Below are positions 8,153-16,874 of a DNA stretch of 64,000 bases, in pieces. This DNA comes from an uncultured Bacteroidales bacterium (GTDB lineage Bacteria > Bacteroidota > Bacteroidia > Bacteroidales > Paludibacteraceae): the NCBI GenBank assembly GCA_900321005.1, contig ONUF01000008.1, positions 1 through 64,000 of the forward strand, written 5' to 3'. Both the position numbers and the translations under genes were made by a program. Under the pieces are notes generated by a model, which saw only the letters and a list, made by a program, of their open reading frames with translations, ran no database searches and was not told the DNA's origin. How positions within the stretch are numbered: position 1 is the first letter of the stretch; every line of letters starts with the position of its first letter.

Positions 8153-9007
8153 CTAATGAAGCGGAATATGATGCTCAAATTTCCACTGTTTAAGCCGAAT
8201 CTGCATCTCATTTCGTGTCTGCGGCGAGCAATAGGTCTCTGCAAACCGCTCCCAGATATACTGAACGGCTACCGGCGAAGGGTGTACCAGGTCTTCCGCA
8301 TAGAAACGATAGTCCCGCAACTCATCGAGCATGATCTCATAGGACGGGAAATAACTGACTACTGATTGCTGATTTCTGATTGCTTCCACGGCTTGCAACA
8401 AGGTCGCTTTGGAAAGTTGGTTCTCATGCAATCCGTCTTTGACATGACGAATCGGCGAGATAGTGAATAACCAGTGTTTATCAGGATAGCGCGCCATAAG
8501 CGGGGACCATAAAGCCTCGATTTCATCGGCAGAAAGACGTCTGCGAGAGAATTGCTCTGCCGGCAACTTATGACAATTGCCCACCACAGGAGAGTCTCCG
8601 GAGCCGATTAGTCCTGCGGCTTCTTTCCATTCATACACCCACGTCGTGCCAAAAGTCACAATAATGGCGGTCGCCTCCTTGAGGGCACGTTGCATCGTTT
8701 CAATAGATTGAGCTACCGCTTCGCGAGTTTCCGCTTCTGTAGCACGGGAAAACGAACCATGATGCGACATCGAGTGCCACAAACCTTCATGTTCCACTAA
8801 AAGTGGAAGTTCGGTCATTTGCAGTGCCTGGGCAATAGAAACGGGATTATAGAGCGTGCCAAAGGGATTGCAGGCCACCTGTAGTCCGCGCTGAGACATC
8901 ATTTGTCCGATGGAATCGGCAAAACACGAGCCTACGAGAAGGATTTTGTCCTCGTATCCGATTTGCCAACAGCTTGGCTTGATATCTACAATCGTTTGTA
9001 ACTTCAT
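8153..9007 (-). CDS. GSCFA domain protein
   Basis: 284 residues from the ATG at 9007, which lies one base after the stop of the upstream gene; an ATG at 9016 would add three residues. The family-defining LLVGSCFADSIG is at residues 23-34, and the conserved FPSYEIMLDELRDYRFY and LVHPS motifs are near residues 235-260. The family is related to SGNH-type hydrolases, but its substrate is unknown. A four-unit heptamer repeat (8354-8381) is translated just before the FPSYE motif as NQQSVVS. Cotranscribed with the LolC/E-like permease gene. Confidence 0.9.
   Translation of the reverse strand: MKLQTIVDIKPSCWQIGYEDKILLVGSCFADSIGQMMSQRGLQVACNPFGTLYNPVSIAQALQMTELPLLVEHEGLWHSMSHHGSFSRATEAETREAVAQSIETMQRALKEATAIIVTFGTTWVYEWKEAAGLIGSGDSPVVGNCHKLPAEQFSRRRLSADEIEALWSPLMARYPDKHWLFTISPIRHVKDGLHENQLSKATLLQAVEAIRNQQSVVSYFPSYEIMLDELRDYRFYAEDLVHPSPVAVQYIWERFAETYCSPQTRNEMQIRLKQWKFEHHIPLH
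8354..8381. repeat. Degenerate tandem repeat, 4 x 7 bases, inside the GSCFA gene
   Basis: On the coding strand the units are AATCAGA, AATCAGC, AATCAGT and AGTCAGT. This is the same unit family as the tract inside recQ (22425-22459), in an unrelated gene. Confidence 0.85.
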
Positions 9008-9008
9008 A

Positions 9009-10241
9009 TTACTCAAAATGCATGACTTTCGCGGGACTGATCTTGGTGATAATCATCGAAGGTAACAACAAGATTATCAGCGAGATAGCTATCGTTACGA
9101 CATTCAGAAGGATGAGCCACCCCCATGCAAAAGAGATCGGCACATATTCCACATAATAAGTGGTTGCGTCAAGCGGAATCAGGTGCGCAAAATACTGCAG
9201 CGCCGCCAACCCCAAACCGACGACATTGCCCCATATTACTCCCTTTCCAATCAACATAGCCGCTTGCGCCAGGAAGATTCGTCGTACAAAGCGGTTGTCT
9301 GCGCCTAACGCTTTCAGCGTTCCTATCAGCGTAATACCGTCTAAAATCAAGATAATCAACCCCGACACGATATTAAAACCGGCTACCAAAAGCATCAACA
9401 CAATGATCACCACCACATTCATGTCCAGCAGGTCCAGCCAAGCAAAGATAGCAGGATTTTGTTCCTGCAGCGTCTGCACATAATAGACATGAAAGCCGTC
9501 TTCGTCCATGAGTTGGATCGTAGCGAAATAGATTTGATCCGCCACTTCGTCCAAAACACCGATTTCATCGATTAAAATCTCCACGCCGGAATAGGTGTGG
9601 TCCTCCCACCCTTGCAGGCGCTGTGCGGTCTCTAAAGGCGCCAAGACAAACAAGTCGTCAAATTGGTCAAAGCCCGTGTCATAGATACCTGTCACGCGAA
9701 AACGGCGTGCACGAATATCGGAGTCATCGACAAAATACGCGTTGACGGCATCGCCTACGGCGATTTGCATCGTCTGCGCAACTTTTCGGGACACCAACAC
9801 TTCTTGCGGAGCATTCGGTAAACAACCCTCTATTATGTTCCGACTGAAGAAATCCCAGTAATCCGTTCCCTTAAGGACGATGCCGTGGAAATCCGCGTCG
9901 GTCTTAAGCATGCCGGGTTTGGTGATAAACGGCGCCGCGGATGTGACATGTTCGTAGTTAGCGAGAGCCGTTAACAACGAATCGGACACTTCAATCGGTT
10001 GTAAATCATAGGTATTGTTGTTATCGAACGACACCAACTGGATATGTGCCCCGAAACCAGCAACTTTCTGTGTGACGGTCTGTTTGAAGCCCACTACGAT
10101 ACAAATCGTAAGAATCATTACCGCTACACCGACGATGATTCCGGCCAGTGCAACACGCACAGCAGGGCGAGAATGACGCTTTTTCCCCTCTTCCGAGAAA
10201 TAAAGTCGCATTGCAAGTGCTATTTCGGGCAAAAACGGCAT
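9009..10241 (-). CDS. LolC/LolE-family ABC transporter permease
   Basis: 410 residues. One N-terminal membrane segment (about 25-50) is followed by a large periplasmic MacB-like domain and three C-terminal membrane segments (from about residue 270), the FtsX/LolCE fold. In this family the proteins move lipoproteins from the inner membrane to the outer-membrane carrier. The partner ATPase (LolD) is not adjacent, as is common in Bacteroidota. One base separates its stop from the GSCFA start. Whether the cargo is lipoproteins cannot be read from the sequence. Confidence 0.88.
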   Translation of the reverse strand: MPFLPEIALAMRLYFSEEGKKRHSRPAVRVALAGIIVGVAVMILTICIVVGFKQTVTQKVAGFGAHIQLVSFDNNNTYDLQPIEVSDSLLTALANYEHVTSAAPFITKPGMLKTDADFHGIVLKGTDYWDFFSRNIIEGCLPNAPQEVLVSRKVAQTMQIAVGDAVNAYFVDDSDIRARRFRVTGIYDTGFDQFDDLFVLAPLETAQRLQGWEDHTYSGVEILIDEIGVLDEVADQIYFATIQLMDEDGFHVYYVQTLQEQNPAIFAWLDLLDMNVVVIIVLMLLVAGFNIVSGLIILILDGITLIGTLKALGADNRFVRRIFLAQAAMLIGKGVIWGNVVGLGLAALQYFAHLIPLDATTYYVEYVPISFAWGWLILLNVVTIAISLIILLLPSMIITKISPAKVMHFE

Positions 10242-10261
10242 GATTTTTGTTGTGTATTTTT

Positions 10262-10297
10262 CAGAATAGTCCGACTAATCAGAACAATCCGAATAAT
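10262..10297. repeat. Degenerate tandem repeat, 4 x 9 bases, upstream of the small secreted protein
   Basis: Units CAGAATAGT, CCGACTAAT, CAGAACAAT and CCGAATAAT. The tract runs into the start codon at 10296. It occupies the short divergent gap between the permease and the plus-strand gene, where a promoter would be expected. Confidence 0.65.
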
Positions 10298-10712
10298 GTT
10301 AAAAAAACTATTTTCTATCGTATGTGCTACTTTAGTAGCAGGTTTTATGTTGGCTCAGGAGCAACATGTTCGTCCTCAACGCACTCCGGAAGAGGAGGCT
10401 TCCAAGCAAACGGAGCGCTTAGTGCGCGAGTTGGGAATCAAAGATTCCGTTCGCATAGATACTATCTATCGCATGCATCTCAAGTACGCGCGGATTCGTC
10501 AAAAAGGTCTGACGCGTGCGGAGAACATGGAGCGGATGCAATCTATCTACAATGAACTCAAACAGCTCCTTACTCCTGATGAATTCGAGCGATTTATGAA
10601 TCACCCGGCGGAGCAACCTCGTCGTCCTCGCGGGGCGAATGTAGTTCAGCAGAAGGCAACACCCAGCGGCGAAGACCCCAATAAACCAGCACAGCGAGAA
10701 GAGTACCAATAA
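10296..10712 (+). CDS. Small secreted protein of unknown function
   Basis: 138 residues from the ATG at 10296, chosen because it begins a clear signal peptide (MLKKLFSIVCATLVAGFMLA). The mature part is highly charged and helical, with LTRAENMERMQSIYNELKQLLTPDEFERF resembling the helical repeats of Spy/DUF4890-like periplasmic proteins; this is only a resemblance. The C-terminal third is Pro/Arg/Glu-rich, probably disordered, and is antisense to the PAP2 gene for 119 bases. No function is assigned. Confidence 0.7.
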   Translation: MLKKLFSIVCATLVAGFMLAQEQHVRPQRTPEEEASKQTERLVRELGIKDSVRIDTIYRMHLKYARIRQKGLTRAENMERMQSIYNELKQLLTPDEFERFMNHPAEQPRRPRGANVVQQKATPSGEDPNKPAQREEYQ

Positions 10713-11217
10713 GCAGTCCTACCATTATGTCTGTGGGGTAATGTGCCCCGAGATACATGCGACTGTAACATGTTACAGTCACCCAGGTCATCAGACTTGC
10801 GGTGACTGTTTTATTACGCCAAATAAGGCAGAACAGCGATGCACAAGCCATACTGTTGGCGGCGTGAGAGCTGCAAAAACCATATTTCCCGCCTATGCAA
10901 TTTCGCACTAAATGCAGCGGATCGAGTGCAGGTTCACGAGTTGGTCGCAAGCGCTCTACAAGAGGCTTGAACACGCCGGAAGCGATAAAATCGCTTAGTC
11001 CTACGGCTATCACGAAGCCCAGCAAAACCAGCAACACCGTTTTCCAACTCCTATACCGCCAGCCTATCGCAGCTATCAGCAGCACATATAGCGGAATCCA
11101 GGTCAGCGGATAACTCATCCACCACATGAAACTATCCAACCACGCTGTATGATGGCCGTTGATCCATAGCAATATATCGCTGTCAGCATTCACTAATTCA
11201 CTAACTCTCTCATTCAC
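10594..11217 (-). CDS. PAP2-family membrane phosphatase
   Basis: 207 residues with five to six membrane segments. The three active-site motifs are visible: Lys84 to Arg92 (KPLVERLRP), Ser117-His118 (CSSHAANS) and Arg153 to His159 (SRMYLGAHYPTD). Such enzymes dephosphorylate lipid phosphates (phosphatidate, undecaprenyl diphosphate or lipid A) at the outer face of the inner membrane. The start is GTG at 11217, and the first residues are translated from an 8-base tandem repeat that also holds the end of rsmE. The C-terminal membrane segment and charged tail lie antisense to the small secreted protein gene. Confidence 0.88.
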   Translation of the reverse strand: MNERVSELVNADSDILLWINGHHTAWLDSFMWWMSYPLTWIPLYVLLIAAIGWRYRSWKTVLLVLLGFVIAVGLSDFIASGVFKPLVERLRPTREPALDPLHLVRNCIGGKYGFCSSHAANSMACASLFCLIWRNKTVTASLMTWVTVTCYSRMYLGAHYPTDIMVGLLIGTLLAVLVYWGLRRWVLPSAELHSPREDDEVAPPGDS

Positions 11218-11227
11218 TCATTCATTA
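11188..11227. repeat. Degenerate tandem repeat, 5 x 8 bases, at the rsmE-PAP2 junction
   Basis: Units ATTCACTA, ATTCACTA, ACTCTCTC, ATTCACTC and ATTCATTA. The two genes overlap by four bases inside it, so the last residues of RsmE and the first residues of the phosphatase are both repeat-encoded. Confidence 0.85.
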
Positions 11228-11918
11228 ACACCGCAGTATGACAGGCTACCACCGCAGCGGTCTCCGTGCGCAGACGGGCTGCGCCAAGACTGACGGGTTG
11301 ATAGCCTTGCGCCAAGGCCCACTCCACTTCTTCCGGCGAGAAATCGCCTTCGGCGCCGATGAGAACGGTGGTCTTGTGACCGCGTATAATCTTCGATTTC
11401 AACGAGAATTTATGGTCTGTCGCCTTATAGCCTTCGATGCAATGCGCAATAAACAAGTCTCCGTCAGTTTGCAAGTCTGTTAAAGGAATTAACGGATTGA
11501 GTTTCGGGAACTTCGTTTTTAGCGATTGCTTGGCGGCAGAAACGAGAATCTTCTGCAGACGATCGAAGTTCACGGTCTTCCGCTCGGAATGCTCGCATAG
11601 AATCAAGGAAATCTCGTCCACGCCGATCTCCACGCATTTCTCGATAGCCCACTCCAACCGGTCGATGTTTTTTGTCGGTGCAACCGCGATATGTACATAC
11701 CCTTCATGCAGCGGTTCCAGCGTCTCTGTGCGCTCAATCCGAACCTCACAATGCTTGCGATGCGGGTTGGTTATCACGCAGTGATAAAGAGTTCCTCTTC
11801 CATCAGTCACCTGTACCGCATCCCCCGCCGAACGACGAAGCACTTGTACGCAATGATTGCTCTCCTCTTCGGGGAGCGTCAGCGTCGTTTGTATGTCCGG
11901 GGCATAGAAAAGGTACAT
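11214..11918 (-). CDS. rsmE: 16S rRNA m3U1498 methyltransferase RsmE
   Basis: 234 residues from the ATG at 11918; longer readings would translate the upstream heptamer repeat as a His/Thr-rich leader and are rejected. The N-terminal PUA-like part (HCVQVLR) and the C-terminal SPOUT knot are clear, with LIGAEGDFSPEE and LRTETAA as SAM-binding signatures near residues 185-225. It methylates N3 of U1498 in the decoding centre. It is downstream of prfA and separated from it only by a repeat tract. Confidence 0.93.
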   Translation of the reverse strand: MYLFYAPDIQTTLTLPEEESNHCVQVLRRSAGDAVQVTDGRGTLYHCVITNPHRKHCEVRIERTETLEPLHEGYVHIAVAPTKNIDRLEWAIEKCVEIGVDEISLILCEHSERKTVNFDRLQKILVSAAKQSLKTKFPKLNPLIPLTDLQTDGDLFIAHCIEGYKATDHKFSLKSKIIRGHKTTVLIGAEGDFSPEEVEWALAQGYQPVSLGAARLRTETAAVVACHTAVLMNE

Positions 11919-11958
11919 GTGTAATGTGTGATGTGTGATGTGTAATGCGTGATGTTTA
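11917..11958. repeat. Degenerate tandem repeat, 6 x 7 bases, between prfA and rsmE
   Basis: Units ATGTGTA, ATGTGTG, ATGTGTG, ATGTGTA, ATGCGTG and ATGTTTA. Its two ends are the start codon of rsmE (11916-11918) and the stop codon of prfA (11956-11958), so it makes up the whole intergenic region. Confidence 0.9.
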
Positions 11959-13056
11959 GAGTTCCGATTCTTTGAGGCGCTCCGCATTCTCTGCTACTTG
12001 AAGTGCATCGATGACACCTTGGATGTCGCCGTCCATGAAGGCGGCGAGGTTATAGACCGTGTAGCCGATACGATGGTCGGTGATACGTCCCTGCGGATAG
12101 TTATAGGTGCGGATCTTGGCACTTCGGTCACCCGTAGAGACCATCGTCTTGCGTCTCGCTGCGATGTCATCGATGTATTTCTGATGCTCTTTATCGTAGA
12201 TCTGCGTACGCAGACGACTCAACGCGCGCTCTTTGTTCTTCGGCTGATCACGGGTTTCCGTACACTCAATCAATATCTCCTGCACCTCACCGGTGTTAGG
12301 GTTCTTCCAATTATAACGCAGACGGACACCCGACTCCACCTTATTGACGTTCTGTCCTCCCGCGCCGCCGGAGCGGAAAGTCTCCCACTTGATCTCGCCT
12401 TCGTTGATATGCACCTCGAATTCATCGGCCTCGGGCAGTACGGCTACTGTAGCCGCAGAGGTATGGACACGTCCTTGCGTCTCGGTTACGGGTACTCGCT
12501 GCACGCGATGTACTCCACTCTCATATTTGAGCGTGCCATAGACGTTCTCGCCGGTGACGTTGAAGATGATCTCCTTATATCCGCCGGCAGCGCCTTCGTT
12601 GAAGGACGAGACGGTATATTTAAAGCCTTTGATCTCGAAATACTTGGTATACATGCGGAAGAGGTCTCCGGCAAAGATCGCTGCCTCGTCTCCTCCCGTA
12701 CCGCCACGGATCTCCATGACGACGTTCTTGCCGTCCTCCGGGTCCTGTGGCAGCAGTTGGAGTTTGAGCTCCTCTTCAAGTTTCGGGATCTGCGGTTCGA
12801 GTTCATCGATCTCCGCCTTCGCCATCTCTTTCATCTCCGGATCGGACTCGTTATAAAAGAGGTCCTTGGCGTCCTTCAGGTCGTTAAAGGCTTTGCGATA
12901 ACGATGCGCACACTCCAGTACCCGCTCCAGGTCATGATAATCCCGATTTAATCGGACATAACGCGCCTGGTCGGCAATGACCGACGGGTCGGTGATGAGG
13001 AGCGAAACCTCATGGAACTTGGCCTCAAGGCCGTCGATTTTGGATAAGATATCCAT
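11956..13056 (-). CDS. prfA: Peptide chain release factor 1
   Basis: 366 residues, normal length. It recognises UAA and UAG stop codons and hydrolyses peptidyl-tRNA on the ribosome. The stop-codon reading tripeptide is Pro-Val-Thr at 189-191 (PAT in E. coli), in RVPVTETQGR. The catalytic GGQ is at 233-235, in AGGQNVNK. Followed by rsmE and preceded by the M16 peptidase gene with an 11-base gap. No sign of decay. Confidence 0.96.
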   Translation of the reverse strand: MDILSKIDGLEAKFHEVSLLITDPSVIADQARYVRLNRDYHDLERVLECAHRYRKAFNDLKDAKDLFYNESDPEMKEMAKAEIDELEPQIPKLEEELKLQLLPQDPEDGKNVVMEIRGGTGGDEAAIFAGDLFRMYTKYFEIKGFKYTVSSFNEGAAGGYKEIIFNVTGENVYGTLKYESGVHRVQRVPVTETQGRVHTSAATVAVLPEADEFEVHINEGEIKWETFRSGGAGGQNVNKVESGVRLRYNWKNPNTGEVQEILIECTETRDQPKNKERALSRLRTQIYDKEHQKYIDDIAARRKTMVSTGDRSAKIRTYNYPQGRITDHRIGYTVYNLAAFMDGDIQGVIDALQVAENAERLKESEL

Positions 13057-13067
13057 CTGTTAACCTG

Positions 13068-15965
13068 TTAGTATACAAAGATGTCTTCGAGGGTGAGACG
13101 TTTGATGGCACCGCGGGACTGGAGGAAGTTCATGTCCAGTTCTTTCTCATTGCCGAGGATGAGATATCGGTAGGTACGATCTGCTACATGTTCTTTCTGG
13201 AAAGCAATCACGTCGTCCAGCGTCAGATTCTGCACCTCGCGGTAGATGTCCTCATTGTAGTCATGGTCCCATCCGAGGTCACGATAGCGGACGAAATACG
13301 TGATCGGTGCCATGCGGACGTAGCGACGCTGCTCAATCTGCTTGAGCAGCGAAGTCTTGGCATTGTCGAAAGCAGCCTGCGATAGCGGCAGTGTATTACA
13401 GATCGAATCGAAGGTCTCGATGCACTCTTGCAGTTTGTCGTTCTGCGAGAGGATGAAGGTATAGAAATAGTTCTTCTCACCTTTGAAAGACGGCGTAGCG
13501 TAGTTCGCTCCAGACGCATAGCACAGCGCGCGTGCCTCACGCATCTCTTGGAAAACAATCGAACCCATTGAGCCGTCAAAGTACTCATTAAATAGGCGAA
13601 TGATGGCTTCGTCTTTTGGAGAATACACTTCGCCCCAGTTCGCATAGCCGACGAGATAGATATTATTTGCATCGTACGGTGCGATGAAGACTTCTTTTTC
13701 GGTCACTTGTTCTGCTTCAATACGCTTGGCTGTCTCACGCTTGTTGGCGTCAGCATTAGCGAGGATACGCGAGGATTGCAGCATGTCTTTGAGTTCTTTT
13801 TCACTCAGTGGACCGAAGTACTCTACTCGCTCAATAGCCGGCAGCAACGCACGCAAATTCGCTAACACGTCTTCGGCATTGAGTTGGTTCATCACAGCCG
13901 GCGTCAGCGTACGTTGCTGAACAGCCGCTGCACCTACGGTACCGTACTCCATGAGGTGAGAGAAACAAGCACGTTGCTCACTCTTTGCATCGTTATGCGA
14001 CTTGATATTATCTTTGACAAGCTCTTTGAGTATAGCCTCGTCGGGCTGCGCCGTAAGCAGTTGGCTCTCAAGCAGTTGCAGCGCCTCTACAAGGGTCTCC
14101 TGCAGGCCATATACGCCAAGTTCGACATCATTCTCGCCGACGTATGTCCATGCCTCTGCAGCGAGGTAATAGAGTTGGGTCTTATACTGCTCTGCCGTCA
14201 GATCAGCCGTGCCGAGGTAACTCAACATATCTCCGGCGAAATCCAGTTTGGCATCTTGGTCACTACCCTTGCCGATAACGAAGTTGAGTTGCGCCAGTTC
14301 ATTCTCTTTGTTCTGGCGATAAAGCAGTTCAACACCATTATCTAACGTGCTGACACTCAAGTCTTTATGAAAATCAAGGAATTGCGGTTTCTGGCGTTCC
14401 GCCTTCATCGCAAGCAGGTCGGTGCAGAACTGCGACTGCGCGTCGCGGTTCATCTCAATCGGCGTGATAGCCGGTTTCTCCACCTTCTCAGGGTTGGTGT
14501 CTTTGTCGCTCTGCTCCTTATAAACGCAGACGTAGTTGTCGCGCAGGTAAGCGTTCGCAACACGCACGACGTCCTCTTTGGTCAGCGCGTCCAAGCGCTC
14601 GAGGCGGCGAACGATATTCTCGTACGGGATCTGATAAATGAATGAGTTCATCATCGTGTAGGTGCGGTTACTGTTGTTCTGCTGACCGATGAGTTCATTG
14701 CGCTTCATATTACGGATGATGGCTTTGAGCAGTTCGTCCGAGAACTCGCCTTTCTTGAGTTTCTCCACCTCTGCCAAGAGGAGTTGGCGGACGTCGTCAA
14801 GGCTCTGTTGCTCCTTTGGAGCACCGATGATATAATAGGTGGAGAAATCATTGCCACCTTCGAGGTAGTCCTCTGCGCTCAGCAAGGCTTGTTTCTGCAT
14901 AATATCGATGTCCAAAAGACCGCACTTACCGTTCTGCATGACTGCGCTCAACAAATCAAGCGCGTCTTTGTCCTCATGACGCATATTCGGCAATTTCCAC
15001 GCCAGCCAGAGTTGCGGGCTCTCTTTGCCTAATACGACGGTGTCTTTCGGGGCTGTCAGATCGGCCTGAACGGGTTGCTCAAACGGAGGAATATCCGCCG
15101 GTTGCCACTGACCGAAATACTCGTCAATGATCTTAATGGCATGGTCATAATCGAAATCGCCGGCGAGACAGATTGCCACGTTATTCGGGCGATAATATGT
15201 CTGATAGAATTGTTTAATATTCTTCAGGCTCGGGTTCTTGAGGTCTTCCTGCGTGCCGAGCACAGTGTGCTGACGGTAAGGAATATCCGGATAAAGCAGT
15301 TGGTTGATCGCCAGATCCACTTTCTCCATGTCCATCGTGGAGTACATATTAAACTCCTCGTAAACGGTCTCGAGTTCGGTATGGAAGCCGCGTACTACGA
15401 GGTTCTGGAAGCGGTCGGACTCGATCATCGCCCAGCGTGTCAGTTCTCCGGAAGGTATCACTTCGTGATAGCAGGTACGCTCGTTGCTCGTGAAGGCATT
15501 GACACCGGTTGCGCCGATAGCACCCATCAGTTTGTCGAACTCATTCGCCACCGCAATCTTGGAGTTCTCATAGGAGAACGAGTCGATAAGATGGTATATA
15601 GCCTTGCGCTCAGCAGGGTCTGTCGTCGCGCCGTAGAGTTCGTAGAGCGAATCGATGGCGTTGAGGTTCGGCAGCTCTTTCTGGTAGTCGGTCGTGCCGT
15701 ACGACTTCGTACCCTTGAACATAATATGCTCTTGGTAGTGCGCCAAACCTGTCGATTCCAACGGGTCATTCTGACCTCCGGCGCGCACGGCGATGAACGT
15801 CTGTATCTCGGGTTTCTCCTTGTTTTGACTCAGATAGACGGTAAGGCCGTTATCAAGTGTGTAGATACGCGTCTGCAGAGGGTCACCTTCTACTGTACGA
15901 TACGCGTACTTCTGGCAGGAACTCATCAAAGCAGCGGCTGCCAAAAAAAGAAATAACTTTTTCAT
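13068..15965 (-). CDS. M16 (pitrilysin/insulinase) family zinc metallopeptidase, lipoprotein
   Basis: 965 residues. The signal peptide ends in a lipobox with Cys17 (ALMSSC), so the protein is probably anchored in the outer or inner membrane facing the periplasm. The inverted zinc motif HxxEH is at residues 76-80 (HYQEH), with a downstream glutamate in TELETVYEEF. A second, catalytically silent M16 half follows, as usual for the two-domain form. It should degrade peptides. The gap to folD downstream of its start is 6 bases. Confidence 0.93.
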   Translation of the reverse strand: MKKLFLFLAAAALMSSCQKYAYRTVEGDPLQTRIYTLDNGLTVYLSQNKEKPEIQTFIAVRAGGQNDPLESTGLAHYQEHIMFKGTKSYGTTDYQKELPNLNAIDSLYELYGATTDPAERKAIYHLIDSFSYENSKIAVANEFDKLMGAIGATGVNAFTSNERTCYHEVIPSGELTRWAMIESDRFQNLVVRGFHTELETVYEEFNMYSTMDMEKVDLAINQLLYPDIPYRQHTVLGTQEDLKNPSLKNIKQFYQTYYRPNNVAICLAGDFDYDHAIKIIDEYFGQWQPADIPPFEQPVQADLTAPKDTVVLGKESPQLWLAWKLPNMRHEDKDALDLLSAVMQNGKCGLLDIDIMQKQALLSAEDYLEGGNDFSTYYIIGAPKEQQSLDDVRQLLLAEVEKLKKGEFSDELLKAIIRNMKRNELIGQQNNSNRTYTMMNSFIYQIPYENIVRRLERLDALTKEDVVRVANAYLRDNYVCVYKEQSDKDTNPEKVEKPAITPIEMNRDAQSQFCTDLLAMKAERQKPQFLDFHKDLSVSTLDNGVELLYRQNKENELAQLNFVIGKGSDQDAKLDFAGDMLSYLGTADLTAEQYKTQLYYLAAEAWTYVGENDVELGVYGLQETLVEALQLLESQLLTAQPDEAILKELVKDNIKSHNDAKSEQRACFSHLMEYGTVGAAAVQQRTLTPAVMNQLNAEDVLANLRALLPAIERVEYFGPLSEKELKDMLQSSRILANADANKRETAKRIEAEQVTEKEVFIAPYDANNIYLVGYANWGEVYSPKDEAIIRLFNEYFDGSMGSIVFQEMREARALCYASGANYATPSFKGEKNYFYTFILSQNDKLQECIETFDSICNTLPLSQAAFDNAKTSLLKQIEQRRYVRMAPITYFVRYRDLGWDHDYNEDIYREVQNLTLDDVIAFQKEHVADRTYRYLILGNEKELDMNFLQSRGAIKRLTLEDIFVY

Positions 15966-15971
15966 ATAGTG

Positions 15972-16874
15972 TCAATTACGTTGTTTGTATGCTTGAAGGG
16001 TGTTTTGCAGCAGACTGACGATGGTCATAGGTCCTACTCCGCCCGGCACAGGGGTAATGAAGCCTGCGATAGGCGCCACATGTTCGAAATCCACATCTCC
16101 AACCAGACGATAGCCGCGCGGAGAAGCAGGATCATCAATGCGGTTGATACCCACATCAATAACGGTAGCTCCGGGTTTGACCATGCTTGCCGTCACCAAG
16201 TTCGGACTTCCGGCTGCTACGATGATGATATCGGCTGTGCGACAGATAGATGCGAGATCTTGGGTCTTCGAGTGGCAAACAGTGACGGTCGCATCACCCA
16301 GCGAAGCGGCACTCATGCCCGGCAAAGACAAGTAAGGACGCTGCATAAGGAGCATGGCGATAGGCTTGCCGACGATGTTCGAACGACCGATCACTACGAC
16401 ATGTTTGCCTTCTGTAGCGATATGATAGCGTGCCAGCAGCTCGCGTATGCCGCGCGGCGTAGCACTCACGATGGACGGCAGACCTTGTACCGTGCGTCCT
16501 ACATTCTCCGGTGTCAATCCGTCCACATCCTTGCGATAGTCGATCGCCGAGAGAATAGCCAGTTCATTAATATGCGCCGGAAGGGGCAACTGAACGATAA
16601 AACCATCGATGGAATCGTCGTTATTGAGGCGATGAATCTCGTTCAGCAAGGTCTGCTCGGTGACATATTCGTCATAGGAGATACGCTCTGCCTCGATACC
16701 TACCTCGGCGCAAGCTTTGAGTTTGTTGGCTACATAGGTCTCCGAAGCCGGGTTATGCCCCACCAGAACAACCGCCAGTTTAGGCGCACGCTTGCCTTCT
16801 GCTCGAAGAGCAGCTATTTGTTCGCGCAACTCGCCACGAATCGTTTGTGCTATTTGTTTTCCGTCAATTATCAT
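15972..16874 (-). CDS. folD: Bifunctional methylenetetrahydrofolate dehydrogenase / cyclohydrolase
   Basis: 300 residues. It makes 10-formyl-tetrahydrofolate from 5,10-methylene-tetrahydrofolate with NADP. The active-site Tyr-Lys pair lies in SETYVANKLKAC, and QLPLPAHI, VIGRSNIVGKP and the C-terminal TPVPGGVGPMT signatures are all present. It overlaps the upstream membrane-protein gene by four bases (ATGA), indicating translational coupling. Confidence 0.96.
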   Translation of the reverse strand: MIIDGKQIAQTIRGELREQIAALRAEGKRAPKLAVVLVGHNPASETYVANKLKACAEVGIEAERISYDEYVTEQTLLNEIHRLNNDDSIDGFIVQLPLPAHINELAILSAIDYRKDVDGLTPENVGRTVQGLPSIVSATPRGIRELLARYHIATEGKHVVVIGRSNIVGKPIAMLLMQRPYLSLPGMSAASLGDATVTVCHSKTQDLASICRTADIIIVAAGSPNLVTASMVKPGATVIDVGINRIDDPASPRGYRLVGDVDFEHVAPIAGFITPVPGGVGPMTIVSLLQNTLQAYKQRN

